This document shows positions 17,318 to 25,453 of a stretch of 64,000 bases of DNA, one piece after another. Source of the DNA: Kofleriaceae bacterium (GTDB taxonomy: Bacteria > Myxococcota_A > Polyangia > Haliangiales > Haliangiaceae); the NCBI GenBank assembly GCA_020633495.1, contig JACKDR010000025.1:1-64000 (forward strand), written 5' to 3'. Each line of letters begins with the position of its first letter. Position 1 is the first letter of the stretch. The position numbers and the translations under genes are program-made. The notes below the pieces were generated by a model that was not told the origin of the DNA, made no database searches, and saw only the letters and a list, made by a program, of their open reading frames with translations.

Positions 17318-18358
17318 TTGAGAAGCGCCGACCTATCCGAGGAGGACCGTACGCTGCTGCGGCAGTTCCTCGACGACCTCCGTCGTGACGAGCTGCTCTC
17401 CTTCATGCGCACGCGCCAGGTCGAGGGGCGCTCCGGGAACAAGGGGGACTTGCTCGACAACCTCTTCGAGGCGATGGACGCGGGCCATGTCGCTCTCCGG
17501 GATCTCATCGGGCTTCTGGATGACGCCGAGCCGTGGGCCCGGCAGCATGTGTTTCTCTATGAGGGCCCGCCGCTGTCCATCGTGCGACGCTGGCGCAAGG
17601 CGGACGAAGCACACAAGGTGCTCGCTCAGGCCAAGCTTGCCAAGTACGTCGGCAAGCAGGTCCCGTTGTTCCTGCCTGAGAAGCTGATGCTCACCAGCAT
17701 CGAGTACCAGGATGGGGCGCGGCTCCGCGTCGTCGCTGTCGAGAAACGTGTCTCGCGGGAGCGTGCGCAGGACCACGACGAGGAGGAGACGATCGGCGAC
17801 GAGCGGATCGAGTACCAAGCGTACCGGAAGCGAACCACCCGCGGGCTGATTGCATTCGAGTGGGACCTCGTCGAGAACGTCGCGCACCTGCAGGTCTCAC
17901 AGCTTCCGTCGGGCAACGACTACGACGAAGCTGAAGCGCGGATGGCGAACCTCTTGAAGGACTGGGTCGACCTGTCGCAGTTCTCTCGCGTCGATATTGG
18001 GCGGGCGATCGTTCGCTTCGAGATGGACGAGCAAGGGGGTGACGCAAGCCTGCGGTGTCATGGAATCGACTACGCGACCACGCAGGGGCGGCGCGTCATC
18101 GCCAAGAGCAAGCACAAGGATCAGCCGCTACTCGGTGAGGAAGCCGTCGTCGATGATGCGCTGGTCAACGTCCGCACGACGGGCGGGACGGGACACAGCG
18201 GCAACGTCTACTTTCTGCCCACCAAACAGAACCCACTCGAAGGTGACGTTCACGTCTACCTCGTAGGAGGAGATCGGCAGCGCATCAACTTCCCCACCGA
18301 CAACCGCGAGGAGGACGTGCGGCATGTTCTCGACCGAATTAGGGCGGCTGCAAAGTAG
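17318..18358 (+). CDS. Unknown protein with SAP-like segment
   Basis: I take TTG 17318 (MRSADLSEEDRTLLRQFL) as the start. The 346-residue product has no signal or membrane segment. Residues ~25-50 (LLSFMRTRQVEGRSGNKGDLL) resemble a SAP-type DNA-binding helix-extended-loop-helix; this is a weak match. The rest is alpha/beta with acidic and basic patches and no motif I know. Its 3' end overlaps the dioxygenase gene by 35 bases, so the two are translationally coupled and probably act together. Confidence 0.7.
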   Translation: MRSADLSEEDRTLLRQFLDDLRRDELLSFMRTRQVEGRSGNKGDLLDNLFEAMDAGHVALRDLIGLLDDAEPWARQHVFLYEGPPLSIVRRWRKADEAHKVLAQAKLAKYVGKQVPLFLPEKLMLTSIEYQDGARLRVVAVEKRVSRERAQDHDEEETIGDERIEYQAYRKRTTRGLIAFEWDLVENVAHLQVSQLPSGNDYDEAEARMANLLKDWVDLSQFSRVDIGRAIVRFEMDEQGGDASLRCHGIDYATTQGRRVIAKSKHKDQPLLGEEAVVDDALVNVRTTGGTGHSGNVYFLPTKQNPLEGDVHVYLVGGDRQRINFPTDNREEDVRHVLDRIRAAAK

Positions 18359-19598
18359 TCATCCTTGTTTGCGGGACGAGCTTGCCTCTGCCCACCGGTG
18401 GCTCATCACATGCGGGCCGAGCGCGATCCTGGAGGTCGCGGCGGTCGCGCGCGTGCTGGTGATCGACGAGGCGAAGGCCGATGCGATCCTGCGGCTCTAC
18501 GTCGCGGTTGGCGTCCTCGAGACGGCCACCTGCAAGAAGTGCCGGGGGTGCACCACCCTGAACGATGTCGACGCGAGGTACTGCACTGATTGCAGCAACG
18601 ACGGGGAGGCGATGTTCGACATCGCCGAGATCATCCGCTTCTCGCATTCTTCACGAGAGAAGCTCAAGGCCCGGCCGAAGGGCACGCTGACTGCGAGGGA
18701 GAACGTGACGCCATACACATCGGATCCGAAGCTGCACATTGCCGACGCCGATCTATCCGCTGAGCACATCAAGCCATGGGTGTCGCTGCCGCAGACCGAG
18801 GAGGGTTACCTCGTCGACTGCGAGCGGATCGGTGATGATGAGATCAAACGCGTCCTGTCGCGCCTAGAGAGGCTCGGGATCTGTTTGATCCGCGCGAGCG
18901 GCTTCAGCGCCAAGGATCCGGTGCTGGAGGAGATCGCGGCGATGCTCGGCGTGCCGGCCGACGACCAGAACGCCGTGGTCGGATCCGTGAAACGAATCGC
19001 GCCGACACGCGAAGCGCCGCCGACCACTGGCAACTCTTCACTCGCCCTAGGGCCTCACGTCGACGGTACGCAGGATCCCACGACGCCACAGCTCTTGATG
19101 TTCCGGTACGTCGTGAACGCTGAGCTGGGCGCCCGCAGCCAGTTCTGGGACATCGCGCAGGTACTCCTCGAGATCCCGGAGGACGAGCGCATCGCGATGA
19201 TCGCGAGGCTGAGCCGTCCCGACGCTGCCGAGTTCAAGAAGTCCACCGGGGCCTTCCGGGGTCCGCTGATCTCGTTGCGCACGCCGTACAGCGCAGCCTG
19301 GCGCTACCGCGTCGACGACATCATTCAAGTGCACCCCGACGTGCAGGCTGACCACGACCGGCTCCAAGAACGCCTAGCAAAACGCGGCTTGGAATACCTC
19401 CCGAGGAGGAACGACATCGTGGTCTTCGACAACTGGCGGATCATGCACGGGCGTTCTCAGGTGGAGGGCGAGACGCAGCGCCTACACGACCGAATCTGGA
19501 TCCGCGAGATGCACCCCGAGATCCAGATCCGGCTTGGGCTCCGCCCGCTGCCGGCGGCTGCCGTAGCTGCACTGAAGGTGGCTGGATCGCGATCCTGA
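18324..19598 (+). CDS. Zinc-ribbon TauD-type Fe(II)/2-oxoglutarate dioxygenase
   Basis: The 424-residue protein has an N-terminal ~65-residue helical region (winged-helix-like by eye) and a four-Cys ribbon (CKKCRGC ... YCTDC, about residues 70-91). A TauD/TfdA-type dioxygenase domain follows. The iron site is visible as HxD (GPHVDGTQDP, His ~245) and a distal His (WRIMHGRSQVEG, ~374), with a following Arg-rich HDRIWIREMH that would hold 2-oxoglutarate. TauD enzymes hydroxylate small molecules. A zinc ribbon fused to one suggests a macromolecular (DNA, RNA or protein) target instead; that is inference. It is coupled to the upstream unknown gene. Confidence 0.8.
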   Translation: MFSTELGRLQSSHPCLRDELASAHRWLITCGPSAILEVAAVARVLVIDEAKADAILRLYVAVGVLETATCKKCRGCTTLNDVDARYCTDCSNDGEAMFDIAEIIRFSHSSREKLKARPKGTLTARENVTPYTSDPKLHIADADLSAEHIKPWVSLPQTEEGYLVDCERIGDDEIKRVLSRLERLGICLIRASGFSAKDPVLEEIAAMLGVPADDQNAVVGSVKRIAPTREAPPTTGNSSLALGPHVDGTQDPTTPQLLMFRYVVNAELGARSQFWDIAQVLLEIPEDERIAMIARLSRPDAAEFKKSTGAFRGPLISLRTPYSAAWRYRVDDIIQVHPDVQADHDRLQERLAKRGLEYLPRRNDIVVFDNWRIMHGRSQVEGETQRLHDRIWIREMHPEIQIRLGLRPLPAAAVAALKVAGSRS

Positions 19599-19926
19599 GG
19601 GGAACATCCCATCGGGCGGTGGGCGCCGAACTGCGCTTGGTTGGCCTTGTCGGCCGCAGACCAGCGCATCGAGATCGAGGCCGCGAGAAAGGCGGCGAAG
19701 TCGACCAACCACCTTGCGCGCTGAACAGCGGGGCCGGCGCTACCGGTGCATCCTTGCGCGAAAAGCGCAATCCATTCAGACGTTCAGGGGCGATCCCCGG
19801 GGGGTGTAGAGATTCCTGGCTGAGGCCCTTGTCAGAGAGCGCGGCTAGGGTGGTCAACGTCGACGTCTGCGTTGCCAAGGTCGGTAGCGGTGACGGCGAC
19901 GAAGCAGTTCGCCCTGGAGTACGCGC
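19599..19926. other. 328-bp intergenic region upstream of the ubiquitin-like operon
   Basis: I see no convincing gene on either strand. It presumably contains the promoter of the ubiquitin-like operon. The only motif I noted is a TTGTCA near 19829 without a properly spaced -10 box, so no promoter is called. Confidence 0.4.
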
Positions 19927-20187
19927 ATGAGCACCACGCATGAGTTCCACATCGTCGTGAACGGTAAGCAGAAGACGGTGACCACGGACCAGACGAAGGA
20001 GCTGACCTACGAGGACGTGGTCCGGCTCGACTATCCGAACGCCGTCTTCAACGACAACCAGACCGTGTACACCGTCACCTACAAGCGCGGCGAGGGCAAC
20101 AAGCCGGAGGGCGAGCTCGCCCAAGGCGACCGGCTCAAGCTGAAGGAGGGGATGACCATCAATGTCACGCCCACTGATCGCTCGTAA
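19927..20187 (+). CDS. Ubiquitin-like (multiubiquitin-family) protein
   Basis: The 86-residue beta-grasp protein reads FHIVVNGKQKTVTTDQTKEL, then LTYEDVVRLDYP, TVYTVTYKRGEGNKPEG and a C-terminal KLKEGMTINVTPTDRS. This matches the bacterial multiubiquitin family, present here as one unit. It ends in RS rather than an exposed Gly-Gly, so a different conjugation chemistry or C-terminal processing would be needed. The stop overlaps the E1-like gene by 26 bases. Such proteins are known to be encoded next to ThiF-type E1 enzymes. Confidence 0.85.
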   Translation: MSTTHEFHIVVNGKQKTVTTDQTKELTYEDVVRLDYPNAVFNDNQTVYTVTYKRGEGNKPEGELAQGDRLKLKEGMTINVTPTDRS

Positions 20188-21373
20188 CGATGATCTCCGC
20201 CGTCTTCGCGACGAGGGCTACGAGATCGAGGTGAGCCACGGCTACGTGCTCGTCCACGTCCCCTATGTGGACTCGAACGCGACGATCCGGATCGGAACGC
20301 TAGCGTGCGCCTTCACGGAGCGGCAGCCCGGCGTGCTCGCCCGGCCGAACGACCACACCGCGCTCTGGGCTGGTGCGCCGCCGTGCCACCGAAACGGAGA
20401 GTTGATGGTCGGCATCAAGGCGAGCGACGTGCGCACCCAGATCCGCCCCGGCCTGGTCGCAACGATCCACCTCTCGAACAAGCCGCGCGTCGAGGGTGGG
20501 CGGTACGTCGAGCCGGACTACTACGAGAAGTTCAAGCGGTACATCGGCATCATCTGCGCGCCCGCGGAGTCGCTGGACGCCACGGTCCGAGCCGCAACCA
20601 ACCGAACGGTCCCCGTCACCGACGACGATGCGCCGTTCGTCTACACAGACACGGCTTCCAGCCGCGCCGGCATCAACGCCGTGTCGGACAAGCTGAAGCC
20701 GTTGACGATCGCGATCGTCGGGCTCGGAGGGACCGGGGCGTACGTGCTGGACTTCGTGGCGAAGACCCCGGTGAAGGAGATCCGGCTGTTCGACGATGAT
20801 CCGTTCTACTCGCACAACGCGTTCCGCGCACCCGGCGCCGCCTCGCTCAGCGACCTAGAGGTGAAGCCGACCAAGGTCGGCTACCTCGCCGCCCAATACG
20901 GGAAGATGCACAAGCATATCAAGGCGCACGACGTGCGGATCGAGGCAGCGACGCTGCATCTGCTCGATGGTGTCGACTTCGTGTTCATCTGCGTCGATGA
21001 CGGCGAATCACGTCGCGTGATCATCGAACGCCTCGTCGCCCGTAGCACCCCGTTCATCGACGCCGGCATCGGCGTGAACCTGGTTGAAGAGACGGCCTCG
21101 CTGGTGGGCACGGTCCGTGTGACGACGGCATCCGCCGAGAAGCGGGACCACGTGCTTGGCGGCAAGCGTATCCCGGTCGCACCCAGGGCGCCTGACGACG
21201 ACTACCGCCGGAACATCCAGATCGCCGACCTCAACGCCCTCAACGCGGTGCTTGCGGTGATCCGCTGGAAGAAGCTGTTCGGGGTGTACCGGGACGGCGA
21301 GCGCGAGCACCACAGCACGTACACCATCGACTGCAACCTGCTGACCAGCGACGAGCAGCCTGATGCCGCGTAG
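20162..21373 (+). CDS. ThiF/E1-like activating enzyme with N-terminal E2-like region
   Basis: ATG 20162 lies inside the ubiquitin-like gene. In the 403-residue product, residues ~180-390 are an E1/ThiF Rossmann domain: TIAIVGLGGTGAYVLDFVAK for nucleotide binding (~182-201), EIRLFDDDPF and FVFICVDDGESRR. The N-terminal ~160 residues resemble the DUF6791/E2-like region that precedes such E1 domains. A Cys at 75 in HTALWAGAPPCHRNGE is a candidate catalytic residue. It would adenylate the adjacent ubiquitin-like protein and perhaps pass it on within one polypeptide. Domain naming is from memory. Confidence 0.85.
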   Translation: MSRPLIARNDDLRRLRDEGYEIEVSHGYVLVHVPYVDSNATIRIGTLACAFTERQPGVLARPNDHTALWAGAPPCHRNGELMVGIKASDVRTQIRPGLVATIHLSNKPRVEGGRYVEPDYYEKFKRYIGIICAPAESLDATVRAATNRTVPVTDDDAPFVYTDTASSRAGINAVSDKLKPLTIAIVGLGGTGAYVLDFVAKTPVKEIRLFDDDPFYSHNAFRAPGAASLSDLEVKPTKVGYLAAQYGKMHKHIKAHDVRIEAATLHLLDGVDFVFICVDDGESRRVIIERLVARSTPFIDAGIGVNLVEETASLVGTVRVTTASAEKRDHVLGGKRIPVAPRAPDDDYRRNIQIADLNALNAVLAVIRWKKLFGVYRDGEREHHSTYTIDCNLLTSDEQPDAA

Positions 21374-21767
21374 GACCGCCTTCGAGCCGCGATTCGTCGA
21401 GTTCGTCCCCGAGCTGGTCGAAGAAGGCGTCCTGTACATCTCGATCGAGTACGCGACAGTCGTCCATAAGTGCTACTGCGGTTGCGGCAACCAGGTCGTC
21501 ACGCCGCTGGCGCCGGTGTTCTGGGAGCTGACCTTCGACGGTGAGGCGGTCTCGCTGTTTCCGTCGGTGGGGAGCTGGGGCTTCCCGTGCCGTTCCCATT
21601 ACTGGATTGTTCGGAACCGGGTCGTCGAATCTTGGCCGTGGAGCGACGACGAGATCGCCTACGCTCGGGGCCTCGATGCGCGCGGTCGGCGCGAGTACTT
21701 CGGGCGCCGCTGGGAGCGCGAGGTCAAGCGCGATGCCGCGGGGGCCGACGACGAGGCCCCCGAGTGA
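21363..21767 (+). CDS. DUF6527-like protein of the ubiquitin-like operon
   Basis: The 134-residue protein carries HKCYCGCGNQVVTPL and later GSWGFPCRSHYWIVRN. The four Cys and the His suggest a zinc site. I recognise this as the small family (DUF6527 as I recall) that accompanies ubiquitin-like/ThiF pairs. It overlaps the E1-like gene by 11 bases. A processing or deconjugating protease role has been suggested for third components of such operons, but the sequence here does not show it. Confidence 0.75.
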   Translation: MPRRTAFEPRFVEFVPELVEEGVLYISIEYATVVHKCYCGCGNQVVTPLAPVFWELTFDGEAVSLFPSVGSWGFPCRSHYWIVRNRVVESWPWSDDEIAYARGLDARGRREYFGRRWEREVKRDAAGADDEAPE

Positions 21768-21841
21768 GGCGCGCCGCCGTTCAGCATCGCTCGTCATGAA
21801 GGAGCCGAGACAGGACGCGCGTTGGCGCGTACCATCGAGCT

Positions 21842-22585
21842 GTGCGGGCCGTCCTCGTTCGCATGGGGATCGATCAGGCGTACGGAAACTGGAACGGCCC
21901 AGTCGATCCCGAGTCCCACGAGTTCGTCTACGTCCCGATTCCCGAGGGGCGTGAGACCTTGCCGGACCTCGCGACTCCTTACGCGACGGTCGTCAGCGCG
22001 CTCGCGGCGTTCGCGAACGGGCGCGTCGTGGATGCGAAGGCGTGCGTCCTCCCTGGTGCCTTGCTCGGGCGCCAGATGCATCTCGATCCTGACTTCCAAC
22101 GCCTCTCGTACGGGAACAACCCCAACTCTCGCGGCGACATCATCAACCGGCTCGCTGCAGACGACGTCGTCGTGTTCTACGCCGGGCTTCGTCCATGTCG
22201 ACCCGGCGGCGCCGAGCGCGCCGGAAAGCTCATCTACGCGATCATTGGCCTCTATCGAGTGATCGAGGTCGTACAGCTCGCGACCGTGGAGCCGGCTCGC
22301 TGGCACGAGAACGCGCACACGCGCAGAGTCACGCCGACGCCCAACGACGTGATCGTGCGTGCGGCCCCGGCCGTCAGCGGTCGCTTGCGTCGCTGCCTTC
22401 CGATCGGCGACTGGCGCGATCGGGCGTACCGGGTCTTCCCCGAGTTGCTCGCCTCGTGGGGGAACCTTTCCTGCAGAGATGGCTACCTTCAGCGAAGCGC
22501 CATCCCGCCCACGTTTCTTGAAGCCAAACGCTTCCTCGCATGGTTCGAGGCGCAGGGACCAGAACTCGTCCAGGAGAACAACTAA
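21842..22585 (+). CDS. Nmad3-like nucleotide-modification-associated protein
   Basis: GTG 21842 opens RAVLVRMGIDQAYGNWNGPV, the hallmark start of Nmad3 proteins, followed by HEFVYVPIPEG and DDVVVFYAGLRP. The family was defined by association with DNA base hypermodification systems. The 247-residue length is typical. It is followed 4 bases later by another gene that probably acts with it. The exact chemistry is unknown. Confidence 0.82.
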   Translation: MRAVLVRMGIDQAYGNWNGPVDPESHEFVYVPIPEGRETLPDLATPYATVVSALAAFANGRVVDAKACVLPGALLGRQMHLDPDFQRLSYGNNPNSRGDIINRLAADDVVVFYAGLRPCRPGGAERAGKLIYAIIGLYRVIEVVQLATVEPARWHENAHTRRVTPTPNDVIVRAAPAVSGRLRRCLPIGDWRDRAYRVFPELLASWGNLSCRDGYLQRSAIPPTFLEAKRFLAWFEAQGPELVQENN

Positions 22586-22589
22586 CGCC

Positions 22590-23297
22590 ATGGGCGCACC
22601 GGTGATCATCGTCCACTTGCGCCGGCCCCGCTCCGGCGACAAGCGTACCGATCCGCTCTACGAGTTCGGCAGCTTCGGGCTGACGGGGTGTCACCGAACG
22701 AACCTCCTAGCCGATCAGTCCGCGGCCGGTGCCCGGCTGGCGTTTGCCCAAGGCGGGGACCTGGGGTTCCGCTTGGTCATGCTGACGCCGCCGGTCGACG
22801 TCCGATCGCTCGTCGATCGGCGCGAGGCGTTCTGGTCTCCCCACGCGATGCCTCTCCGCTACGACACGGCGCCGGTGCTGATCGACAACGACGGCTCTAG
22901 TGACGTCGCCGGAATGCGCGAGCTACTCGCCACTGTCAACCGCACCACGTGGCGCGAGAAGTTCTCCAGCGCATTCCGAACGCGAAAGCAACCGCTCGAC
23001 GCGGCGATCGCCGCTTCCATCGTTCGCGCGTGGGAGCAGGCCGTAGAGTGCGGCGCCGAGCGCGCCGAAGCGTATTGGGAAGCGCTGCCGTACTGGGACG
23101 CCGACGTCATCGATCGGGATCGGCAAGCGACGCACCGGGGCCTGCTCATCGCGGCGCGCGGCGAGGTCCCCGACGTCGAGGAGAACGACGACGACGGCGA
23201 CGTGAACGACGAATCGGTCCCGGCTGGCGTCTCGTGCCGCCCGCGAGCCGCTCGGCCTGAATCGCCGACGGTGGGGCGACCGGCTCGCCGCTGCTGA
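22590..23297 (+). CDS. Putative partner of the Nmad3 protein
   Basis: ATG 22590 starts 4 bases after the Nmad3-like stop. The 235-residue product begins APVIIVHLRRPRSGDKRTDP, then YEFGSFGLTGCHRTNLL and GARLAFAQGGDLGFRLV. The style recalls other small nucleotide-modification-associated (Nmad) domains, but I cannot assign it firmly. The C-terminal ~40 residues are acidic and then Arg/Pro-rich and may be low-value read-through. The gene ends just before a strong hairpin. The recombinase frame on the other strand overlaps its 3' two thirds. Confidence 0.7.
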   Translation: MGAPVIIVHLRRPRSGDKRTDPLYEFGSFGLTGCHRTNLLADQSAAGARLAFAQGGDLGFRLVMLTPPVDVRSLVDRREAFWSPHAMPLRYDTAPVLIDNDGSSDVAGMRELLATVNRTTWREKFSSAFRTRKQPLDAAIAASIVRAWEQAVECGAERAEAYWEALPYWDADVIDRDRQATHRGLLIAARGEVPDVEENDDDGDVNDESVPAGVSCRPRAARPESPTVGRPARRC

Positions 23298-25165
23298 TCG
23301 CGACGATCGCGATCCTCGCCGCAGCGGTTTGGGATCACCGCTGCGGCGCCATAACGAGAAACCGCGCGCCGGAAATCGCTGCAATTTCGCCTGCTGCCCG
23401 CGACGCCCAGAGGCATCCCACCTTTGCCTACCCGCGGAGCCGACGCAGGGCGATCAAAACCAAGTAGTACCGGGTAGATACTTTCGCAGCGTGAGCCCCC
23501 GCTACGAAAGTTGGACAACGCCTGGCTATCTTCTTGATAGTCCAGGCGTTTCCGCTTTTCGGGCCCCGGGTCGAGGAGGATCGAGCATGGAAGCAGCGTG
23601 CCCTTCGCGAAGACGCCCTCGGTGGTCCTGACGATCCGGATCTCGCCGTCGCGATGCCAGCGGCGTAGCCGCGCGCGATCGTTGTCGAGGTCGTCGCCGA
23701 GCCGGACCTCGAGATCGGTGACCATCGTGCCGATCTCGTCGATGCTTGGGAGACGTAGCGGCTCCTGGGCTTCGTGCCGTAGCCGCTCCACGGTGGCGCG
23801 ATCGGACTTCGCCTGCGCTTCCAGATCGCGGAGCCCGGACACGACCGCCTCAGAACGGTCGCCGTCCGCGATGAAGTCCACGAGCCCCTTGATCCGGTTC
23901 TCGGTGCGCTCGATCCGCTCGCGGTGCGTCTTGATCTCGGCTTCGAGGTTCCGCGAGTAGTCGCGCAGCTCCTCCGCGATGCGCTTGCGCACGTAGGCGA
24001 TGCCGTCCTGGCTCTGCAGCCGCTCGCGGAGCGATCGCAGAACACCGCGGCGGAGCACGTCCTCCCGTAGGCTCACGTTGTTCGCGCAGGTGCCCTTCGT
24101 CCGGTTCGTGCTGCACCGGTAGTAGGTCGCCGAGCTGCCCGCGAGGATGCTCATCGGCGCCCCGCACTCGTCGCAGACCAGGATGCCGGAGAGCAGGTAC
24201 GATGACCGCTTCGGCGAGATGATCCGCTCGGTCTTCGAGCCCTGGGTGTACTTGCGGTGGACCGCCTTGAGGCGTGCCTGGGACTCGTCCCACGTCTCCT
24301 GATCGATGATCCGCAGGTCCGGCCGGTCCATCGTGATGACCTCGTCCGCGGCGCGCTTGCGCGGAATGCGCTTGTTGGTACCCGGAACCTTCACCCACTG
24401 CTTCTCCTTGAAGCGCCAGGTCCCCGCGTAGCGCTCGTTGTAGAGGATCGCGCGGATCGTCGACACGCCCCAGCCGAAGCGCTTGTGCTTGGTCCCGGCG
24501 CGTGGCGACGCGATGCCCTCCAGGTTCAGTTTGCGCGCGATGCCCAGCAACGATCCGCCATGGATGTACTCGGCGAAGATGCGCCGGATGATCGCGGCGG
24601 CCTCCTCGTCGATCTCGATGCGGTGGCCGATCACGTTGCCGAGCTTGTCGGCCTCGGGGACGGTGCGGTAGCCGAACGGCACGCCGCCCGTTGCGAACCC
24701 TCGCAGGGCGCGACCTTCCAGGCCGCGGAGCGTCTTGTCGCGGAGCGTGTCGAGGAACGCGTCCGCCATCATGCTCTGCATGAAGAACGTCATCTTGGCG
24801 TTCTTGCTGCTCGTGTCGATGCCGTCCGCGACGCTGATCAGGGGAACATCCGCGAACTGCAGCCTCTTGAAGATTGACGCGGCATCGGCGAAGTCGCGCG
24901 AGATGCGCGAGATATCCTCGGTGACGATGACGCCGACCCGGCCCTCGTTGACCGCGCGCATCAGCGCCTCGAACCCTGGCCGCTGAAGGCTCGCGCCCGA
25001 AACCGCGAAGTCCGGGAAGACCTCGGCGCTGGCGGCGTCGCCGCCGGCCATCGCGATCAACTCGCGGCAGCGTCGGACCTGGTCCTCGATGCTGGACTCG
25101 CGTTGCAGTTCGCTGGAGAAGCGGGCGTAGATGCCTGCACGTTCAATCTTGAGCTTCGGATGCAT
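22859..25165 (-). CDS. Large serine recombinase (integrase)
   Basis: The N-terminal resolvase domain has IYARFSSELQRESSIEDQV with likely nucleophile S17 (YxRxS), then VIVTEDISRISRDF. The recombinase domain follows (FGWGVSTIRAILYNERYAGT), then a zinc ribbon (CDECGAPM...YYRCSTNRTKGTCAN) and a coiled-coil around RNLEAEIKTHRERIERTENR. Family-like sequence ends near residue 530 (about 23.57 kb). The frame then runs open through the edge repeat at ~23.5 kb into flanking DNA, giving 768 residues, so the natural C-terminus may depend on the integration state. It would catalyse integration and excision of the element to its right. Confidence 0.88.
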   Translation of the reverse strand: MHPKLKIERAGIYARFSSELQRESSIEDQVRRCRELIAMAGGDAASAEVFPDFAVSGASLQRPGFEALMRAVNEGRVGVIVTEDISRISRDFADAASIFKRLQFADVPLISVADGIDTSSKNAKMTFFMQSMMADAFLDTLRDKTLRGLEGRALRGFATGGVPFGYRTVPEADKLGNVIGHRIEIDEEAAAIIRRIFAEYIHGGSLLGIARKLNLEGIASPRAGTKHKRFGWGVSTIRAILYNERYAGTWRFKEKQWVKVPGTNKRIPRKRAADEVITMDRPDLRIIDQETWDESQARLKAVHRKYTQGSKTERIISPKRSSYLLSGILVCDECGAPMSILAGSSATYYRCSTNRTKGTCANNVSLREDVLRRGVLRSLRERLQSQDGIAYVRKRIAEELRDYSRNLEAEIKTHRERIERTENRIKGLVDFIADGDRSEAVVSGLRDLEAQAKSDRATVERLRHEAQEPLRLPSIDEIGTMVTDLEVRLGDDLDNDRARLRRWHRDGEIRIVRTTEGVFAKGTLLPCSILLDPGPEKRKRLDYQEDSQALSNFRSGGSRCESIYPVLLGFDRPASAPRVGKGGMPLGVAGSRRNCSDFRRAVSRYGAAAVIPNRCGEDRDRRDQQRRAGRPTVGDSGRAARGRHETPAGTDSSFTSPSSSFSSTSGTSPRAAMSRPRCVACRSRSMTSASQYGSASQYASARSAPHSTACSHARTMEAAIAASSGCFRVRNALENFSRHVVRLTVASSSRIPATSLEPSLSISTGAVS
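23317..23348 (+). terminator. Hairpin after the Nmad operon
   Basis: There is a perfect 12-bp stem (CGCCGCAGCGGT / ACCGCTGCGGCG) with an 8-base loop, 19 bases past the stop codon. No T run follows, so it is a stable hairpin or bidirectional terminator rather than a classic intrinsic one. Confidence 0.55.
23495..23559. repeat. Candidate attachment site, left edge (attL-like)
   Basis: It starts GCCCCCGCTACGAA, with GTTGGA, and continues through a hairpin (AACGCCTGGCTATC / GATAGTCCAGGCGTT, one bulge) into CCGCTTTTCGGG. A near copy lies at 48160-48221, with about 90% identity by eye over ~62 bases. It abuts the serine recombinase gene. A direct repeat bounding 24.7 kb with the recombinase at one end is what an integrative element leaves. 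Confidence 0.6.
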
Positions 25166-25269
25166 GATGCGATCGCCTTGGTGACGAGGTAGTCGAGGAA
25201 CTCGCGGTCAGCGTCGGTCAGTTCGGGCTCGCGGACCTGGTGCTCGCTTCCTGGCGGGTGGCCACTCAC
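25057..25269 (-). CDS. Possible small protein upstream of the recombinase
   Basis: The 70-residue frame begins MSGHPPGSEHQVREPELTDA with EFLDYLVTKAIAS and overlaps both the RHH gene and the recombinase start. The first ~36 residues look protein-like; the remainder is the recombinase's other frame. It could be a small coupled regulator or only a chance frame. Confidence 0.3.
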   Translation of the reverse strand: MSGHPPGSEHQVREPELTDADREFLDYLVTKAIASCIRSSRLNVQASTPASPANCNASPASRTRSDAAAS

Positions 25270-25405
25270 CGACCGCCTCCAGGTGCTTCGTGAGGAGGAA
25301 GGTGCAGAGCTGCCCCACGGAGCGGCAGTCCGCCTCGGCGGCGCGCTCCGCAGCGGCCTTCAGCTCCGCCGGGATGCGGAAGGTGATCGACGTGTCCTTG
25401 TTCAC
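25208..25405 (-). CDS. Ribbon-helix-helix-like DNA-binding protein
   Basis: GTG 25405 (MNKDTSITFRIPAELKAAAER) gives 65 residues. The pattern 'short strand, FRIPAELK, two helices' is that of Arc/MetJ-type ribbon-helix-helix proteins. A basic tail follows (ARKRAPGPRARTDRR). Located just upstream of the recombinase on the same strand, it may regulate it or act as a recombination directionality factor; this is inferred from position. Confidence 0.65.
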   Translation of the reverse strand: MNKDTSITFRIPAELKAAAERAAEADCRSVGQLCTFLLTKHLEAVGEWPPARKRAPGPRARTDRR

Positions 25406-25453
25406 GATGCGAATTGTAAGACAACGCGCAGGGACGCTCAATGTCCGGGGTGA

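Noticed and set aside
19441..20124. A minus-strand gene between the dioxygenase and ubiquitin-like genes
   Set aside because: The frame overlaps both recognised genes and has no recognisable protein features.
16488..23297. Calling the island a CBASS, BREX or DISARM system
   Set aside because: No cyclase, PglZ, BrxC-type ATPase or DISARM helicase gene is seen; the ubiquitin-like operon alone does not define any of these.
23495..23559. A tRNA gene or tRNA 3' end at the edge repeat
   Set aside because: The GCCCCCGCT segment could be an acceptor strand, but no T-loop or 5' half is present at either copy, so no tRNA is called.
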